From Grimontia kaedaensis (GTDB taxonomy: Bacteria > Pseudomonadota > Gammaproteobacteria > Enterobacterales > Vibrionaceae): a stretch of 64,000 nt of DNA. Both the position numbers and the translations under genes were made by a program. The stretch spans positions 372,001-436,000 of the forward strand of contig NZ_CP082276.1 of the NCBI RefSeq assembly GCF_023746615.1, read 5' to 3'. Every line of letters begins with the position of its first letter. Position 1 is the stretch's first letter. Positions 26,546 through 35,931 of the stretch are shown piece by piece. The notes under the pieces were generated by a model. It ran no database searches. It was not told the DNA's origin and saw only the letters and a program-made list of their open reading frames with translations.

Positions 26546-28108
26546 TTAACGAACCGACCAGTGAGACGGCGAAACCTCAATTTCCCAAAGAGGCATGTTG
26601 GCCATCCGGTAAGGGGTGTATGTCACTTCCTTGTTCACCGCTAACACCTTGTTAGGTGTAGGTACAAACAGCATGTATCCGCTGTTATAAACATGATTCA
26701 TGATTTTCTCTGTCACCTGATCAAAAGCAGGTGTGCCGACAGATTCCCTGAACATTTCTTCGATGTATCCGTCCAGCTTGCTGTCAGGAAAGATGGTGCT
26801 CCAGTAATTGTGCGTACGGTAGACGAGAAACGCAGACCAAGGGTGGTTGTAGTACCAATCGTCATCACCCCACACCAGTAAATCCCATTCTTTGGTGTTT
26901 TTTCTGGCATTGGTTGCGAGCAGTTGACCAAACACGTCCTTTTCACTGGATGTAATATCGAAATTCAGCTTCACACCGACTTTACGAAGATCGCGGTCTA
27001 TTCCTTTCCAGATATACATAAAGCGATCTTGGGTATAGACATTGAGTTCCAAGCCACTGAGCTTAGCTTTAAGGTCATCACGAATCGCTTTCGGATCCTG
27101 CACTTCGGAATAAGCTTTCAGATTTCTGACGACTTTATCGACGCCGGGGTAGAGCGGGGCTGCCAGTGTTGGCTTGATTTGACCTTCGCCTTGGTAGTAT
27201 TTGTTCAGTAGCCTGCGTTGGTCGATAGCTTTGTTCAGAGCGACGCGGACTTCTTCATCCATCAAGCGCTTGTTACCATTTCGAAGGTTCATGTGGATGG
27301 CAATGTTATCTGTTGATGGAGCGGTCACCAGCTTCGAATACCGCGAACTGATAATGCGGTCTTTCTCTGATACCGGGATGGGCATGATGTCTAACTGACC
27401 TTCTTTATCAGCTGCCATCTCTAAGGCCACTTTGCTGTCGAGCTCGGTAAAAACGGTCACGGTTTCAATTTTTGGGTATTCGGGATTCCAGTAATTTGGG
27501 TTAGCAACCAATACCGCTTTGGGTGTTTGGCGATCCCCTTCGATATAACCTTCTCTCAGAATGTAAGGCCCCAAGCCGTATGGTCCGGGCTCAGCCAGAT
27601 TGGGGCAGGTTGGTTTGCCGTTCCAACCGTATTTTTCTAGGTAAGGCTGGGTGTAGAACTGGATCCAAATGGCGTCATTCAAGAACTGGCCATATTTCTC
27701 AGTCAGGTGGAAACGGACCGTGTAATCATCAACTTTCTCTGCACGGTCAAAAACGCTGTCGATTTTCGTAAACAGGAATGGTTCTTTTTTGAAATATTCC
27801 ATGTTCATAATGACGGCATCCGCATTAAACGGGCTACCATCCTGAAATTTCACACCTTGGCGAAGATCGAACTCGTAGGTTTTATCATCGATTTTGCGGT
27901 GCGCTACCGCCATATCGTATTCCCAGCCTTTGTCGTTATTTGCTGGACGAAGCAAGGCGGCATTAATAGAGTGGGAAATATAGATATAAGGAAGGCTCGG
28001 AATAAAAACCTTGAGGTGAGAGTTAGGGACTGGCTTGGCCCAAACGGCCACTGGAGCGAAAAGAGCAAAAATTAAAACACCTTTTAACAACGTTTTGACT
28101 GTCTTCAT
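26546..28108 (-). CDS. ABC transporter substrate-binding protein, family 5
   Basis: A 520-residue periplasmic binding protein of the peptide/nickel family (SBP family 5). The start at 28108 gives a good signal peptide (MKTVKTLLKGVLIFALFAPVAVWA) after an aaggt ribosome site; the longer frame to 28129 is less likely. Motifs include YEFDLRQGVKFQDGSPFNADAVIMNMEYF, the family's open lid segment, and NIAIHMNLRNGNKRLMDEEVRVALNKAIDQ in lobe II. Ligands of this family include oligopeptides, chito-oligosaccharides and metals. No permease or ATPase gene is nearby, so it is an orphan. A chitin-oligosaccharide role would fit the neighbourhood but is speculative. Confidence 0.83.
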   Translation of the reverse strand: MKTVKTLLKGVLIFALFAPVAVWAKPVPNSHLKVFIPSLPYIYISHSINAALLRPANNDKGWEYDMAVAHRKIDDKTYEFDLRQGVKFQDGSPFNADAVIMNMEYFKKEPFLFTKIDSVFDRAEKVDDYTVRFHLTEKYGQFLNDAIWIQFYTQPYLEKYGWNGKPTCPNLAEPGPYGLGPYILREGYIEGDRQTPKAVLVANPNYWNPEYPKIETVTVFTELDSKVALEMAADKEGQLDIMPIPVSEKDRIISSRYSKLVTAPSTDNIAIHMNLRNGNKRLMDEEVRVALNKAIDQRRLLNKYYQGEGQIKPTLAAPLYPGVDKVVRNLKAYSEVQDPKAIRDDLKAKLSGLELNVYTQDRFMYIWKGIDRDLRKVGVKLNFDITSSEKDVFGQLLATNARKNTKEWDLLVWGDDDWYYNHPWSAFLVYRTHNYWSTIFPDSKLDGYIEEMFRESVGTPAFDQVTEKIMNHVYNSGYMLFVPTPNKVLAVNKEVTYTPYRMANMPLWEIEVSPSHWSVR

Positions 28109-28342
28109 TTCAACTACCTTGGTGTTCAAAAATTAACAAATGGGCCGAGTAGACCTGCAGCTAATAATTAATTTGATAATCAAAAGTGTAGTTAAGCTTT
28201 GACTTAGTTTAGAAGCGCATGTCTCAATAATTATCGTCATAATAAATAACCTTATGAAAATCATGAGTTAATGATGATTTTTAACTTTACACATAGGCAT
28301 TGACTTTATTTGCTGAGACTTAGAGAGTAGAAGCATCAGAAA

Positions 28343-28357
28343 TGACTAAATTAGTCA
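28343..28357. promoter_or_regulatory. palindrome upstream of the FMN reductase
   Basis: TGACTAA-A-TTAGTCA is a perfect 7-1-7 inverted repeat, ending 26 bases before the ATG at 28384. It is likely an operator of a dimeric winged-helix regulator; which one is unknown. Confidence 0.5.
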
Positions 28358-28383
28358 GGGTTTATTAGAACAAGGAGAAGGTT

Positions 28384-28908
28384 ATGAAAGTGCTTGCTTT
28401 CGCAGCGTCAAACAGCAAAACGTCGATCAACAAACAACTCGTGACTTATGCAGTGAGCTTGCTGGCAGATGCTGAAACCGAAGTGTTGGATCTGAATGAT
28501 TATGAAATGCCACTTTTCAGCGTGGATGTTGAACAAGAACTTGGAAGTCCTGAAAAAGCGCAACAATTCTTTGCCAAAATCGGTGAAGTGGATGCGGTAG
28601 TCGTGTCTTTCGCAGAACATAATGGCTCGTATTCTGCGGCTTACAAAAACCTGTTTGATTGGGCTTCACGCATTAATCAGAAAGTGTTCCAAGGCAAGAA
28701 GATGGTGCTGCTTTCAACTTCTCCAGGCCCAGGCGGCGCGAAGAATGTGTTGGCGTCTGCAACCTCCTCAATTCCTCATTTCAATGGCGATGTTAAAGCC
28801 ACGCTTTCTGTGCCGTCGTTCTACGATAATTTCGATGCAGAAGCGGGCAAAATCAGCGATGAGTCTCTGGATGCCCAACTGGTAGAGGCAATGGCAGCAC
28901 TGCGATAA
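28384..28908 (+). CDS. NADPH-dependent FMN reductase family protein
   Basis: A 174-residue flavodoxin-fold oxidoreductase. The FMN phosphate loop is AASNSKTSINKQL; the conserved EHNGSYSAAYKNLFDW segment and LLSTSPGPGGAKNVL follow, as in the NADPH-dependent FMN reductase (ArsH/ChrR-like) family. It should reduce FMN or quinones with NADPH in the cytoplasm. It is a lone gene after an aaggagaag ribosome site, with its own strong terminator. The operator-like palindrome just upstream suggests induction by a redox or electrophile signal. Confidence 0.88.
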   Translation: MKVLAFAASNSKTSINKQLVTYAVSLLADAETEVLDLNDYEMPLFSVDVEQELGSPEKAQQFFAKIGEVDAVVVSFAEHNGSYSAAYKNLFDWASRINQKVFQGKKMVLLSTSPGPGGAKNVLASATSSIPHFNGDVKATLSVPSFYDNFDAEAGKISDESLDAQLVEAMAALR

Positions 28909-28924
28909 AAACGCTCTTTAGTGG

Positions 28925-28959
28925 AAGGCCAGCAATTGTTAAGTTGCTGGCCTTTTTTT
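28925..28959 (+). terminator. intrinsic terminator of the FMN reductase gene
   Basis: The stem AAGGCCAGCAA/TTGCTGGCCTT ends in seven T. Confidence 0.88.
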
Positions 28960-29207
28960 GTTTCTTTTCTGTTGTTTCCCATCTCTAAATCTTTGCCATG
29001 AGTTGATGTTTACTGGGCTCGTACAGGTTCCTGTAAGCAACCACTGGCATAATCAAAACGGCATGGCCGCTGTACGGCAAAAAGTGGCGAATTTATGGGC
29101 AGTTATTTCTCACTGCCCCCAATCTTTCCACGAAAAACAATCAAGTTCCATCGAGCTATGCCAGCCCGGTGCTTTTGCATCATACCCATTATTTTTGCTC
29201 GGCTTAT

Positions 29208-29228
29208 TTAGGGTCTGTTGACCTTTGG
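29208..29228 (+). repeat. recurrent intergenic motif, copy 2
   Basis: Exact match to TAGGGTCTGTTGACCTTTGG, preceded by T. It ends 19 bases before the ATG of the RND adaptor gene. It contains the small inverted repeat GGTC/GACC. Confidence 0.5.
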
Positions 29229-29247
29229 TTGAGGGAAGGAGAAAAAA

Positions 29248-30369
29248 ATGATTAAACGGAAGTTGTTACTTCCTGCGCTAATTGGCGCGACGCTTCTGGC
29301 CGGTTGTGGTGGTCAGGACGCGCAACAGAAGAATGCGTTCACGCCACTGGTTGCTGTTGAATCAGCGGAGTTCATTGATTACCAGCCTCAGAAAAGCTTT
29401 GTCGGTCGTACGGAAGCGTTGGAAGACGTCGGCATTGTTCCTCAGGTTTCCGGTTACCTGAAGTCCCGTTATTTTAACGAAGGCGAAATGGTGAATACCG
29501 GCCAACTTCTTTATCAAATCGACCCTTCCCTCTACGAAGCAAAAGTCGCGAGTGCAAAAGCCTCAGTAGCACAGGCTAAAGCAGGCGTAACCAATGCCAA
29601 CCTCGACCACGATCGAGGAAAGGACCTTTTGCCCCGTGGCGGTATTAGCCAATCTGAATTCGACCGACTGACCGCTGTAAAACTGCAGGCAGAAGCGGCG
29701 CTGAAATCAGCAGAGGCACAGCTTCAAGCGGCGGAAACTGACCTTTCCCATACCACGATTCGTGCGCCGTTTACTGGCCGCATCAGTGAAAGCCGTGCAA
29801 GTATCGGTGATCTGGTATCACCTTCAACGGGCGTGCTGACCACTATCGTCAGCCTTGACCCAATGCAAGCTTCATTCTCGATGAGTGAAAAAGATCGCCT
29901 GCAATCCGGTGCTGACCGAATGTCAGGTCTTGGCAAAGGTCGCAGCGGTGATGTGGAAGTCTGGCTGAAACTCGGTAAAGGCTTCGACTATGAGCACTCT
30001 GGCCAACTTGATTACCTTGGCAACCGTATCGACACCCAAACCGGTACCATTGCGCTTCGTGCCAAATTCCCTAACCCTGAGCACCGCCTGCTGCCAGGTC
30101 AGTACGTGGAAGTGATTGTGAAAGACAAGAACACCACGCCGACACTGGTTATCCCACGTTTGTCAGTACAAACCGACCTTGAAGGCGATTTTGTAATGGT
30201 GCTCAAAGAAGGCAACATTGTTGAGCGTCGCAACATCGAGTTGGGCCCTCAAACCGATCAGGGTGTGATTATCCGCGAAGGTCTGAGTAATGGTGAGCAA
30301 GTGCTGACCAAAGGTCTGCAACGCGTGCGTAATGGCATGACTGTTCGCCTTGAAGGGCAAGGGGCGTAA
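29248..30369 (+). CDS. RND efflux periplasmic adaptor lipoprotein
   Basis: A 373-residue membrane-fusion protein of tripartite RND pumps. It is a lipoprotein, with Cys20 in LLAGC. The order is standard: beta-barrel strand (FVGRTEALEDVGIVPQVSGYL), a lipoyl half (FNEGEMVNTGQLLYQIDPSLY), an alpha hairpin (residues about 95-165), a second lipoyl half (TTIRAPFTGRISESRASIGDLV), then beta-barrel and membrane-proximal domains (LPGQYVEVIV). It links the inner-membrane pump to an outer-membrane channel encoded elsewhere. The pump gene begins 6 bases after its stop. Confidence 0.92.
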   Translation: MIKRKLLLPALIGATLLAGCGGQDAQQKNAFTPLVAVESAEFIDYQPQKSFVGRTEALEDVGIVPQVSGYLKSRYFNEGEMVNTGQLLYQIDPSLYEAKVASAKASVAQAKAGVTNANLDHDRGKDLLPRGGISQSEFDRLTAVKLQAEAALKSAEAQLQAAETDLSHTTIRAPFTGRISESRASIGDLVSPSTGVLTTIVSLDPMQASFSMSEKDRLQSGADRMSGLGKGRSGDVEVWLKLGKGFDYEHSGQLDYLGNRIDTQTGTIALRAKFPNPEHRLLPGQYVEVIVKDKNTTPTLVIPRLSVQTDLEGDFVMVLKEGNIVERRNIELGPQTDQGVIIREGLSNGEQVLTKGLQRVRNGMTVRLEGQGA

Positions 30370-30375
30370 CCGAAT

Positions 30376-33300
30376 ATGTTGAGTCGCTTTTTTATCCAGC
30401 GTCCTAAGTTTGCGCTGGTGATATCTATTATTCTGACGCTCGCAGGTGCCATCGCATTGCTTAACCTGCCGGTGGCGGAATATCCGCGCATCAGCCCGCC
30501 TTCGGTGAGCGTGACAGCGGTATATTCCGGTGCGAGTGCAGAGGTGGTTGAACAGGCCATCGCCGACCCGATAGAGACCTCGGTCAACGGTGTGGAAAAC
30601 ATGATCTACATGTCTTCCAAGAGTGCGAACGATGGCTCCTATAACCTGAACGTGACGTTCGATATCGGCACTGACCCTGACATGGCGCAAGTGAACGTGC
30701 AAAACCGTGTGGCGCAGATTGAATCTAAGCTGCCGCCGGAAGTGCGTCAGGTCGGTGTGACGGTGAAAAAACGTTCTCCTGACCTTCTGATGGTTCTGAA
30801 CTTTTACTCGCCGGAAGGAAAGTACGATGACCAGTTCCTGGTGAACTACATCAATCTGAACATCAAAGACCAGATCGCGCGTGTGAAAGGCATCAGTGAA
30901 GTGAGCGTCCTAGGTGGCGGCGAATACGCGATGCGTATTTGGATGAACCCAGAGAAGATGGCGAACCTCGGTATCACCACCTCTGATGTGCGTTCGGTAC
31001 TTTCTGAGCAAAACGTACAGGTTGCTGCCGGTGACATCGGTGCACCACCGTTCAACAACGCACAGGAAATGACCTTCAAACTGGTGACCAAAGGACGTTT
31101 AGGCTCGGTGGAAGAGTTTGAAGAAGTGGTTGTCCGAGCGAACCCAGACGGTTCTATGGTGTACCTGAAAGACATCGCAGAAGTCTCGTTGGGCAAGAAG
31201 TTCTACACAGGTAATGGTCAGTTCCGCGACCAACCGGCTTCTATCGTTATCCTGAACCTGCAATCTGACGCCAACGCGCTGGAAAGTGGTGGTTTGGTGA
31301 TGGATCGTCTGGCGCAGCTTTCGCATGACTTCCCGGAAGGTATGACCTACGAAACCAGTTATGACACCACACTGTTTGTCGCTGAGTCCATCAAGGGCGT
31401 AGTGAAAACGCTGGTGGAAGCGGTGCTTCTTGTCATCGCGGTTACTTACCTGTTCCTTGGTAGTTTCCGTTCAACGCTGATTCCAGTTGTTGCGATTCCG
31501 GTTTCCCTGATTGGTACCTTTGCGGTCATGTTGGCAGCGGGCTTTACCATCAACACCGTGACCCTGTTTGGTCTGATCCTCGCTATCGGTATCGTGGTGG
31601 ACGACGCTATTCTGGTTATCGAAAACGTTGATACCAACATGGCGAAAGACCCATCCCTTACTCCGCGTCAGGCAACTCTGCTGGCGATGAAAGAGGTAAC
31701 GGGTCCAATCATCACCTCGACACTGGTACTTCTGGCGGTGTTCCTGCCGGTTGCTATGCTGCCGGGAATCACGGGCATCATGTACCGACAGTTCGCACTG
31801 ACCATCTGTATATCGGTACTGATATCGTCCATCAACGCACTGACATTGTCTCCGGCAATATGTTCGTTGGTATTGCGTCAAGGTGGCGACAACCACGCGC
31901 GCTGGTTCAAGGCATTCAACAATGGCCTTGAGAAAGTAACGAACAAATACGGTGTAGCCGCAGGCTTCCTGGTGCGTAAAACCGCGGTGCTGGGTGTGTT
32001 GTTTGTGGTGGCGGTCAGTGCCGCTGGCTACTTCGCAAAAACCACTTCAACCGGTTTCGTTCCTCAGGAAGACAAGGGCGTAATGCTGATTAACGTTCAG
32101 CTGCCAGATGCCGCTTCTCTGTCCCGTACCGAAGAAGTGACCCGTAAGCTGGGTGAAATCGTGACGTCTGAGCCGGGCGTAGATGGCGCGACCGTCGCGA
32201 ACGGTTACGCGTTCCTGACCGGTGCGGCGGCATCTAACGGTGCGTCGATGTTCGTGAAGCTGAAAGACTGGGAAACCCGTCAGGCTTTGGATGGCGATCA
32301 TTCTTCGTTCGACATCATTAACCGCATTAACGTGAAAGCGGCAATGCAGTTGCCAGAGGCGATCATCTTTGCGATGGGGCCGCCTGCAGTGCCGGGTATG
32401 GGTCCTGCTTCAGGCTTCGAATTCGTGCTGGAAGACACCCTAGGCCGTAGCCGTGGCGATCTGGCGATGGTAATGCAGCAGTTGATGGAAAAAGCGAATG
32501 AGCAGCCGGAAATTGCGCGTACCTTCAGCACCTTCCGTGCGAACGTACCGCACTTCTACATCGACATTGACCGCGAAAAAGCAAAACAGCTGGGCATTCC
32601 GCTTTCAGAAATCTTCACCACACTACAGGGCAACCTAGCTGGTATGTATGTGAACGATTTCAGTCTGTTCGGTAAGAACTACCGTGTGACGATTCAGGCG
32701 GACGGTGATTACCGAAACGATCTGGATTCCATGGGCCGCTTCCACGTGCGTTCAACGTCGGGCCAGATGATCCCACTCAGCACCCTGATTGATGTTGAGC
32801 AGGTGTTTGAGCCTGATGTGGCGTGGCGTTACAACATGTACCGTTCAGCAGTGATTCAGGGCTCGCCGGCACCGGGTTACTCATCCGGTGATGCGATTGC
32901 AGCGATGGAGCGTGTTGCTGCAGAAATGCTGCCACAAGGCTACCAGTACGAGTGGACAGGCATGGCTTACCAAGAGAAACAAGCAGGTAATCTGGCTATC
33001 TACGCGTTTGCACTGGCATTGATCTTTATCTACCTGTTCATGGTGGCACAGTATGAAAGCTGGAGCATTCCGCTGGCGATCATTCTGGTGGTTCCAGTGG
33101 CAACGCTTGGCTCCTTCCTGGCGTTGGCAATGACAGGCACACCACTCAACCTGTATGCACAGATTGGTCTGGTTCTGTTGATTGCACTGGCAGCGAAGAA
33201 CGCGATCCTGATTGTGGAATTCGGTAAGAACGAGCGTGAACAGAATGAACTGCCGATTGAGCAGGCCGCTGTGAAGGGCGGTAAGCTGCGTTTCCGCGCG

Positions 33301-33525
33301 GTGAACATGACCTCCTGGTCATTCATTCTAGGTATTCTGCCGCTGATCTTTGCAAGCGGTGCGGGCCATATCAGCCAGAACTCACTGGGTATCTCGCTGA
33401 CGGGCGGCCTGCTCTGTGTGCTGCTGGCCGGTACCTTCCTGATTCCTGGCTTCTTCTCACTGATCCAGAAAGGTCGAGAGAAACACCACGGCGGTTCAAC
33501 CAAACTGGTGGAGCTGGAAGACTGA
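30376..33525 (+). CDS. RND efflux pump inner-membrane transporter (HAE1 family)
   Basis: A 1049-residue proton-driven multidrug pump of the AcrB/MexB/MexF class. It starts FFIQRPKFALVISIILTLAGAIALLNLPVAEYPRISPPSVSV, typical of the family. Twelve membrane helices surround two large periplasmic loops, and the proton-relay Asp pair in helix 4 is present (GIVVDDAILVIENVD). The length is that expected for a full pump. It forms an operon with the adaptor; no TolC-like channel or TetR regulator gene is adjacent, so an outside channel must be shared. Codon use is notably GC-rich at third positions compared with neighbours. The substrate range is not predictable. Confidence 0.94.
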   Translation: MLSRFFIQRPKFALVISIILTLAGAIALLNLPVAEYPRISPPSVSVTAVYSGASAEVVEQAIADPIETSVNGVENMIYMSSKSANDGSYNLNVTFDIGTDPDMAQVNVQNRVAQIESKLPPEVRQVGVTVKKRSPDLLMVLNFYSPEGKYDDQFLVNYINLNIKDQIARVKGISEVSVLGGGEYAMRIWMNPEKMANLGITTSDVRSVLSEQNVQVAAGDIGAPPFNNAQEMTFKLVTKGRLGSVEEFEEVVVRANPDGSMVYLKDIAEVSLGKKFYTGNGQFRDQPASIVILNLQSDANALESGGLVMDRLAQLSHDFPEGMTYETSYDTTLFVAESIKGVVKTLVEAVLLVIAVTYLFLGSFRSTLIPVVAIPVSLIGTFAVMLAAGFTINTVTLFGLILAIGIVVDDAILVIENVDTNMAKDPSLTPRQATLLAMKEVTGPIITSTLVLLAVFLPVAMLPGITGIMYRQFALTICISVLISSINALTLSPAICSLVLRQGGDNHARWFKAFNNGLEKVTNKYGVAAGFLVRKTAVLGVLFVVAVSAAGYFAKTTSTGFVPQEDKGVMLINVQLPDAASLSRTEEVTRKLGEIVTSEPGVDGATVANGYAFLTGAAASNGASMFVKLKDWETRQALDGDHSSFDIINRINVKAAMQLPEAIIFAMGPPAVPGMGPASGFEFVLEDTLGRSRGDLAMVMQQLMEKANEQPEIARTFSTFRANVPHFYIDIDREKAKQLGIPLSEIFTTLQGNLAGMYVNDFSLFGKNYRVTIQADGDYRNDLDSMGRFHVRSTSGQMIPLSTLIDVEQVFEPDVAWRYNMYRSAVIQGSPAPGYSSGDAIAAMERVAAEMLPQGYQYEWTGMAYQEKQAGNLAIYAFALALIFIYLFMVAQYESWSIPLAIILVVPVATLGSFLALAMTGTPLNLYAQIGLVLLIALAAKNAILIVEFGKNEREQNELPIEQAAVKGGKLRFRAVNMTSWSFILGILPLIFASGAGHISQNSLGISLTGGLLCVLLAGTFLIPGFFSLIQKGREKHHGGSTKLVELED

Positions 33526-33542
33526 TTCTCCCTACGAATAAG

Positions 33543-33570
33543 AAAGGCACCTTTGGGTGCCTTTTCCTTT
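33543..33570 (+). terminator. intrinsic terminator of the RND operon
   Basis: The stem AAAGGCACC/GGGTGCCTTT ends in a T-rich tail. Confidence 0.8.
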
Positions 33571-33652
33571 TGTGTGAGTTCAGGTGCTCTGATTATGAAC
33601 CAAGTTGCTAATATAAAAGATAGGAGTCTGGTAACCAAGAGTAAGCACTGCG

Positions 33653-33994
33653 ATGGAAAAAGACGAAGAACAAGAAGAGCAGCACCGCAATTTCTTTAGG
33701 CTGAGATATAACGAGCCTGAGATGCCTTCTTTCTTGTGGGATGGAGAAACCTTTGCTGTGAGTGAGATTTCAGAGCAGGGGATTCGCATTGAGGTCAAAA
33801 AAGATACTCAGATTGTTGATGGAGAGGTGATTGCGGGCATCATTCAATTTGAGGATGGTGGAGAGATAGAGATTCAGGGGAAACCACTGAGAAGGGAGGA
33901 GGATGAATTGGTCATCAAACTCCATCATGGGGTCGAACTTAAAATCATGAACAAAGAACAGATTCGAATAAGAAAAAAATATAGCCGCGACTGA
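33653..33994 (+). CDS. small PilZ-domain protein
   Basis: A 113-residue single-domain PilZ protein, a predicted cyclic di-GMP receptor. The RxxxR motif is RNFFR near residue 12, and the second ligand motif appears as SEISEQGIRIE, with Glu in place of the usual Asp/Asn of (D/N)xSxxG. The rest is beta strands (AGIIQFEDGGEIEIQGKPLRR) and a C-terminal helix. The acidic N-terminus (MEKDEEQEEQ) is unusual. It is a lone gene between terminators. Binding needs testing because of the substituted residue. Partner unknown. Confidence 0.75.
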   Translation: MEKDEEQEEQHRNFFRLRYNEPEMPSFLWDGETFAVSEISEQGIRIEVKKDTQIVDGEVIAGIIQFEDGGEIEIQGKPLRREEDELVIKLHHGVELKIMNKEQIRIRKKYSRD

Positions 33995-34160
33995 ACCTGA
34001 TCTGGGTTCAGCTCTCGAATTTCCTCCGCTTTATCATTTGAAACCATATGCCTTTCCTTCTTAAAAAAGGGAGAAAGGCAATGGAATGCTTGCCTTAAAC
34101 TACGACAGTAAAGCGTTGTATAAATCAACTCGACATAAGTTTGTTCTTAAAGGGTTTGGT

Positions 34161-34508
34161 ATGGCTGATATGGCAAGAAATGCAAAATGCGCCTTGGTGT
34201 CTTGTTCTCTGTTTTTGACCAGTTTTGCGCCTTCATCACTCGCGCTGGAATTGACTCAGGCACAAAAAGAAGAATTCGTGAACAGCACAGTGATGATGCT
34301 CGAAGCAGGCGGAATTCTGGGTTCTATTGCTAAATGCTCGGGTAAATCTGAGGGTGAACTAAAACAAGGGTACGAAGAAGTACTGTTCCAGTGCTACGAC
34401 GAGATTAAGAGCTTTGACGACATCTCTGTCTGCCTGACGGAAAAAGTACCCAAGATGACGGGACTCACCGCGGAGCAACTGGATAAGTGCGTGCCGGACG
34501 ATATGTGA
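34161..34508 (+). CDS. small exported protein of unknown function
   Basis: A 115-residue protein with a signal peptide (MADMARNAKCALVSCSLFLTSFAPSSLA). The mature 85 residues are helical and carry four Cys (AKCSGK, FQCYDE, VCLTEK, DKCVPD), suggesting two disulfides. I do not recognise the family. I start at 34161, where aaaggg gives a ribosome site; the frame runs back to 34086 without one. A terminator follows. Confidence 0.7.
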   Translation: MADMARNAKCALVSCSLFLTSFAPSSLALELTQAQKEEFVNSTVMMLEAGGILGSIAKCSGKSEGELKQGYEEVLFQCYDEIKSFDDISVCLTEKVPKMTGLTAEQLDKCVPDDM

Positions 34509-34513
34509 TTTGA

Positions 34514-34546
34514 TCAAAAAGGGGGCATGACGCCCCCTTAACTTTT
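34514..34546. terminator. bidirectional intrinsic terminator
   Basis: The stem AAGGGGGC/GCCCCCTT has an AAAAA run on one side and a T-rich tail on the other. It lies between the small exported protein (+) and rarD (-). Confidence 0.8.
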
Positions 34547-34596
34547 TCTAAGGCAAAGCTTTACTAGAAAGCCAATCTGCCCAAGGCCAACAGCCC

Positions 34597-35496
34597 CTAG
34601 TGTTGCGGCAAATCCGGTTTGGGTTTCACCTTCACCAGACTTTCGATAATGCTGACCGCCAAGCCCAGCCAAATCAGACCAAAGCTCACCGTTTTCACGC
34701 TATCAAACGTCTCCCCAAATACTGCGACAGCCAGAACAAACTGCAATGAAGGCTCAATGTACTGCATAAAGCCAATCATCGACATTTGTACATACTTCAC
34801 CGCTTCTGAGAAGAAGAACAGCGGCAACAAAGTCACTGGCGCCGCGCCAAGGTAAAGCAGCAGAGTAGAGATATCACCGGATATAGCCACGCTGGTGCCT
34901 GAGCCCATCTTGTACGCCATATAGGTTGCCGCAATCGGCAGAAGCACAATGGTTTCCACCAACAGGCTTGAAATCGCATCGTACTTCACATGACGCTTGC
35001 ACCAGCCATACAACGCAAAACCCACCGCCATCAGCAAAGCAGCAACAGGCAGTTCACCGTATTGCCTGATTTGATAGCTCAAGCCCAAGGTGCCGAAAAC
35101 CACAGCGGCTTTCTGCCCCAAAGAGAGCTTTTCATTAAACGCCACCACACCCAGTGCAATCACCAGAAGCGGGTTAATGAAATAGCCAAGGCTCGCATCC
35201 AACACGCGATCGTTGGTCATCGCCCATGTAAAGGCACTCCAAGAGACACACATCATCACAGAGGCGATACCCGCAAAGAGAAACGAGCGCTTGTCGGCAA
35301 TCAGCGCTGCCCAGTTTGGCGACTTGGTTTTGCGCAGTTGAAGTACCAGAAGCAAAAACGGCAACGACGCGAGAATACGAAGTGCCAACAGCTCATCCAT
35401 GGCTGCGCTGGGTAAAAATTGGTAATAGAGCGGCATTGCGCCCCACAACAGGAAGGCAACAGCCGCCATCACGTTACCAAAACGTGTTGGACTCAT
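34597..35496 (-). CDS. rarD: RarD protein, EamA/DMT superfamily transporter
   Basis: A 299-residue inner-membrane protein of the RarD branch of the drug/metabolite transporter superfamily. It opens GNVMAAVAFLLWGAMPLYYQFLP, which is characteristic of RarD, and has ten helices in two EamA repeats (the second around IGFMQYIEPSLQFVLAVAVFGE). The natural substrate is not established; chloramphenicol sensitivity is the historical phenotype of the name. Monocistronic. Confidence 0.88.
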   Translation of the reverse strand: MSPTRFGNVMAAVAFLLWGAMPLYYQFLPSAAMDELLALRILASLPFLLLVLQLRKTKSPNWAALIADKRSFLFAGIASVMMCVSWSAFTWAMTNDRVLDASLGYFINPLLVIALGVVAFNEKLSLGQKAAVVFGTLGLSYQIRQYGELPVAALLMAVGFALYGWCKRHVKYDAISSLLVETIVLLPIAATYMAYKMGSGTSVAISGDISTLLLYLGAAPVTLLPLFFFSEAVKYVQMSMIGFMQYIEPSLQFVLAVAVFGETFDSVKTVSFGLIWLGLAVSIIESLVKVKPKPDLPQH

Positions 35497-35931
35497 AGAT
35501 AAACACCTGGATGAAAAGTGGTCAGAGGATGCGCGATTGTATAGCGAGATCGGGATTTGTAAAGTGACTAAGGTGAAAGAATGATACGCTAGGCTGTGGA
35601 TTTATCTGGACGTATAGAAATGGTGAATTTTTGGATGTTTTCGATGGTTGAAAGGTTAGGTTTCTATGGGGATTTTTCGAAATATTTTAACATTCAAAGT
35701 TTAGTGTTTTTCTCGGATATTTTGGCTATTTGAAGCGCTTAGTCGGTAGCTTCTAATTGCTTGATGGCCGTTGAGCTAGATTCCGTAGTCAATCCTGCTC
35801 TTGAACCCTTCCCCTTTTCAAGGGGAAGGTTAGGATAGGGGGCTACTGATATGAAGGGTGATGCGCAGTCATGGCAAAATCCAAAGTTGGAACTGATCAA
35901 TATCCGATATTACTTTTCGAAGACCGTTACG
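35497..35931. other. intergenic region with a GC-rich hairpin repeat
   Basis: It separates rarD from the AT-rich orphan gene. The stretch 35620-35730 is AT-rich with no gene. A short dispersed-type hairpin sits at 35807-35829. Confidence 0.4.
35807..35829. repeat. hairpin repeat of the CCTTCCCCTT type
   Basis: CCTTCCCCTT and its complement are separated by TTC, followed by ggttaggatagggggc. Hairpins with this text are seen between genes in many bacteria. It is not a usual terminator because no T run follows. Confidence 0.5.

Larger units (their letters stand above)
28909..29247. other. leader/promoter region of the RND operon
   Basis: After the FMN reductase terminator, this region holds a perfect 7-bp hairpin (GGGCAGT/ACTGCCC, 29097-29118) and the second copy of the 20-bp recurrent motif (29208-29228), about 20 bases before the start codon. 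No gene is visible. Confidence 0.4.
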
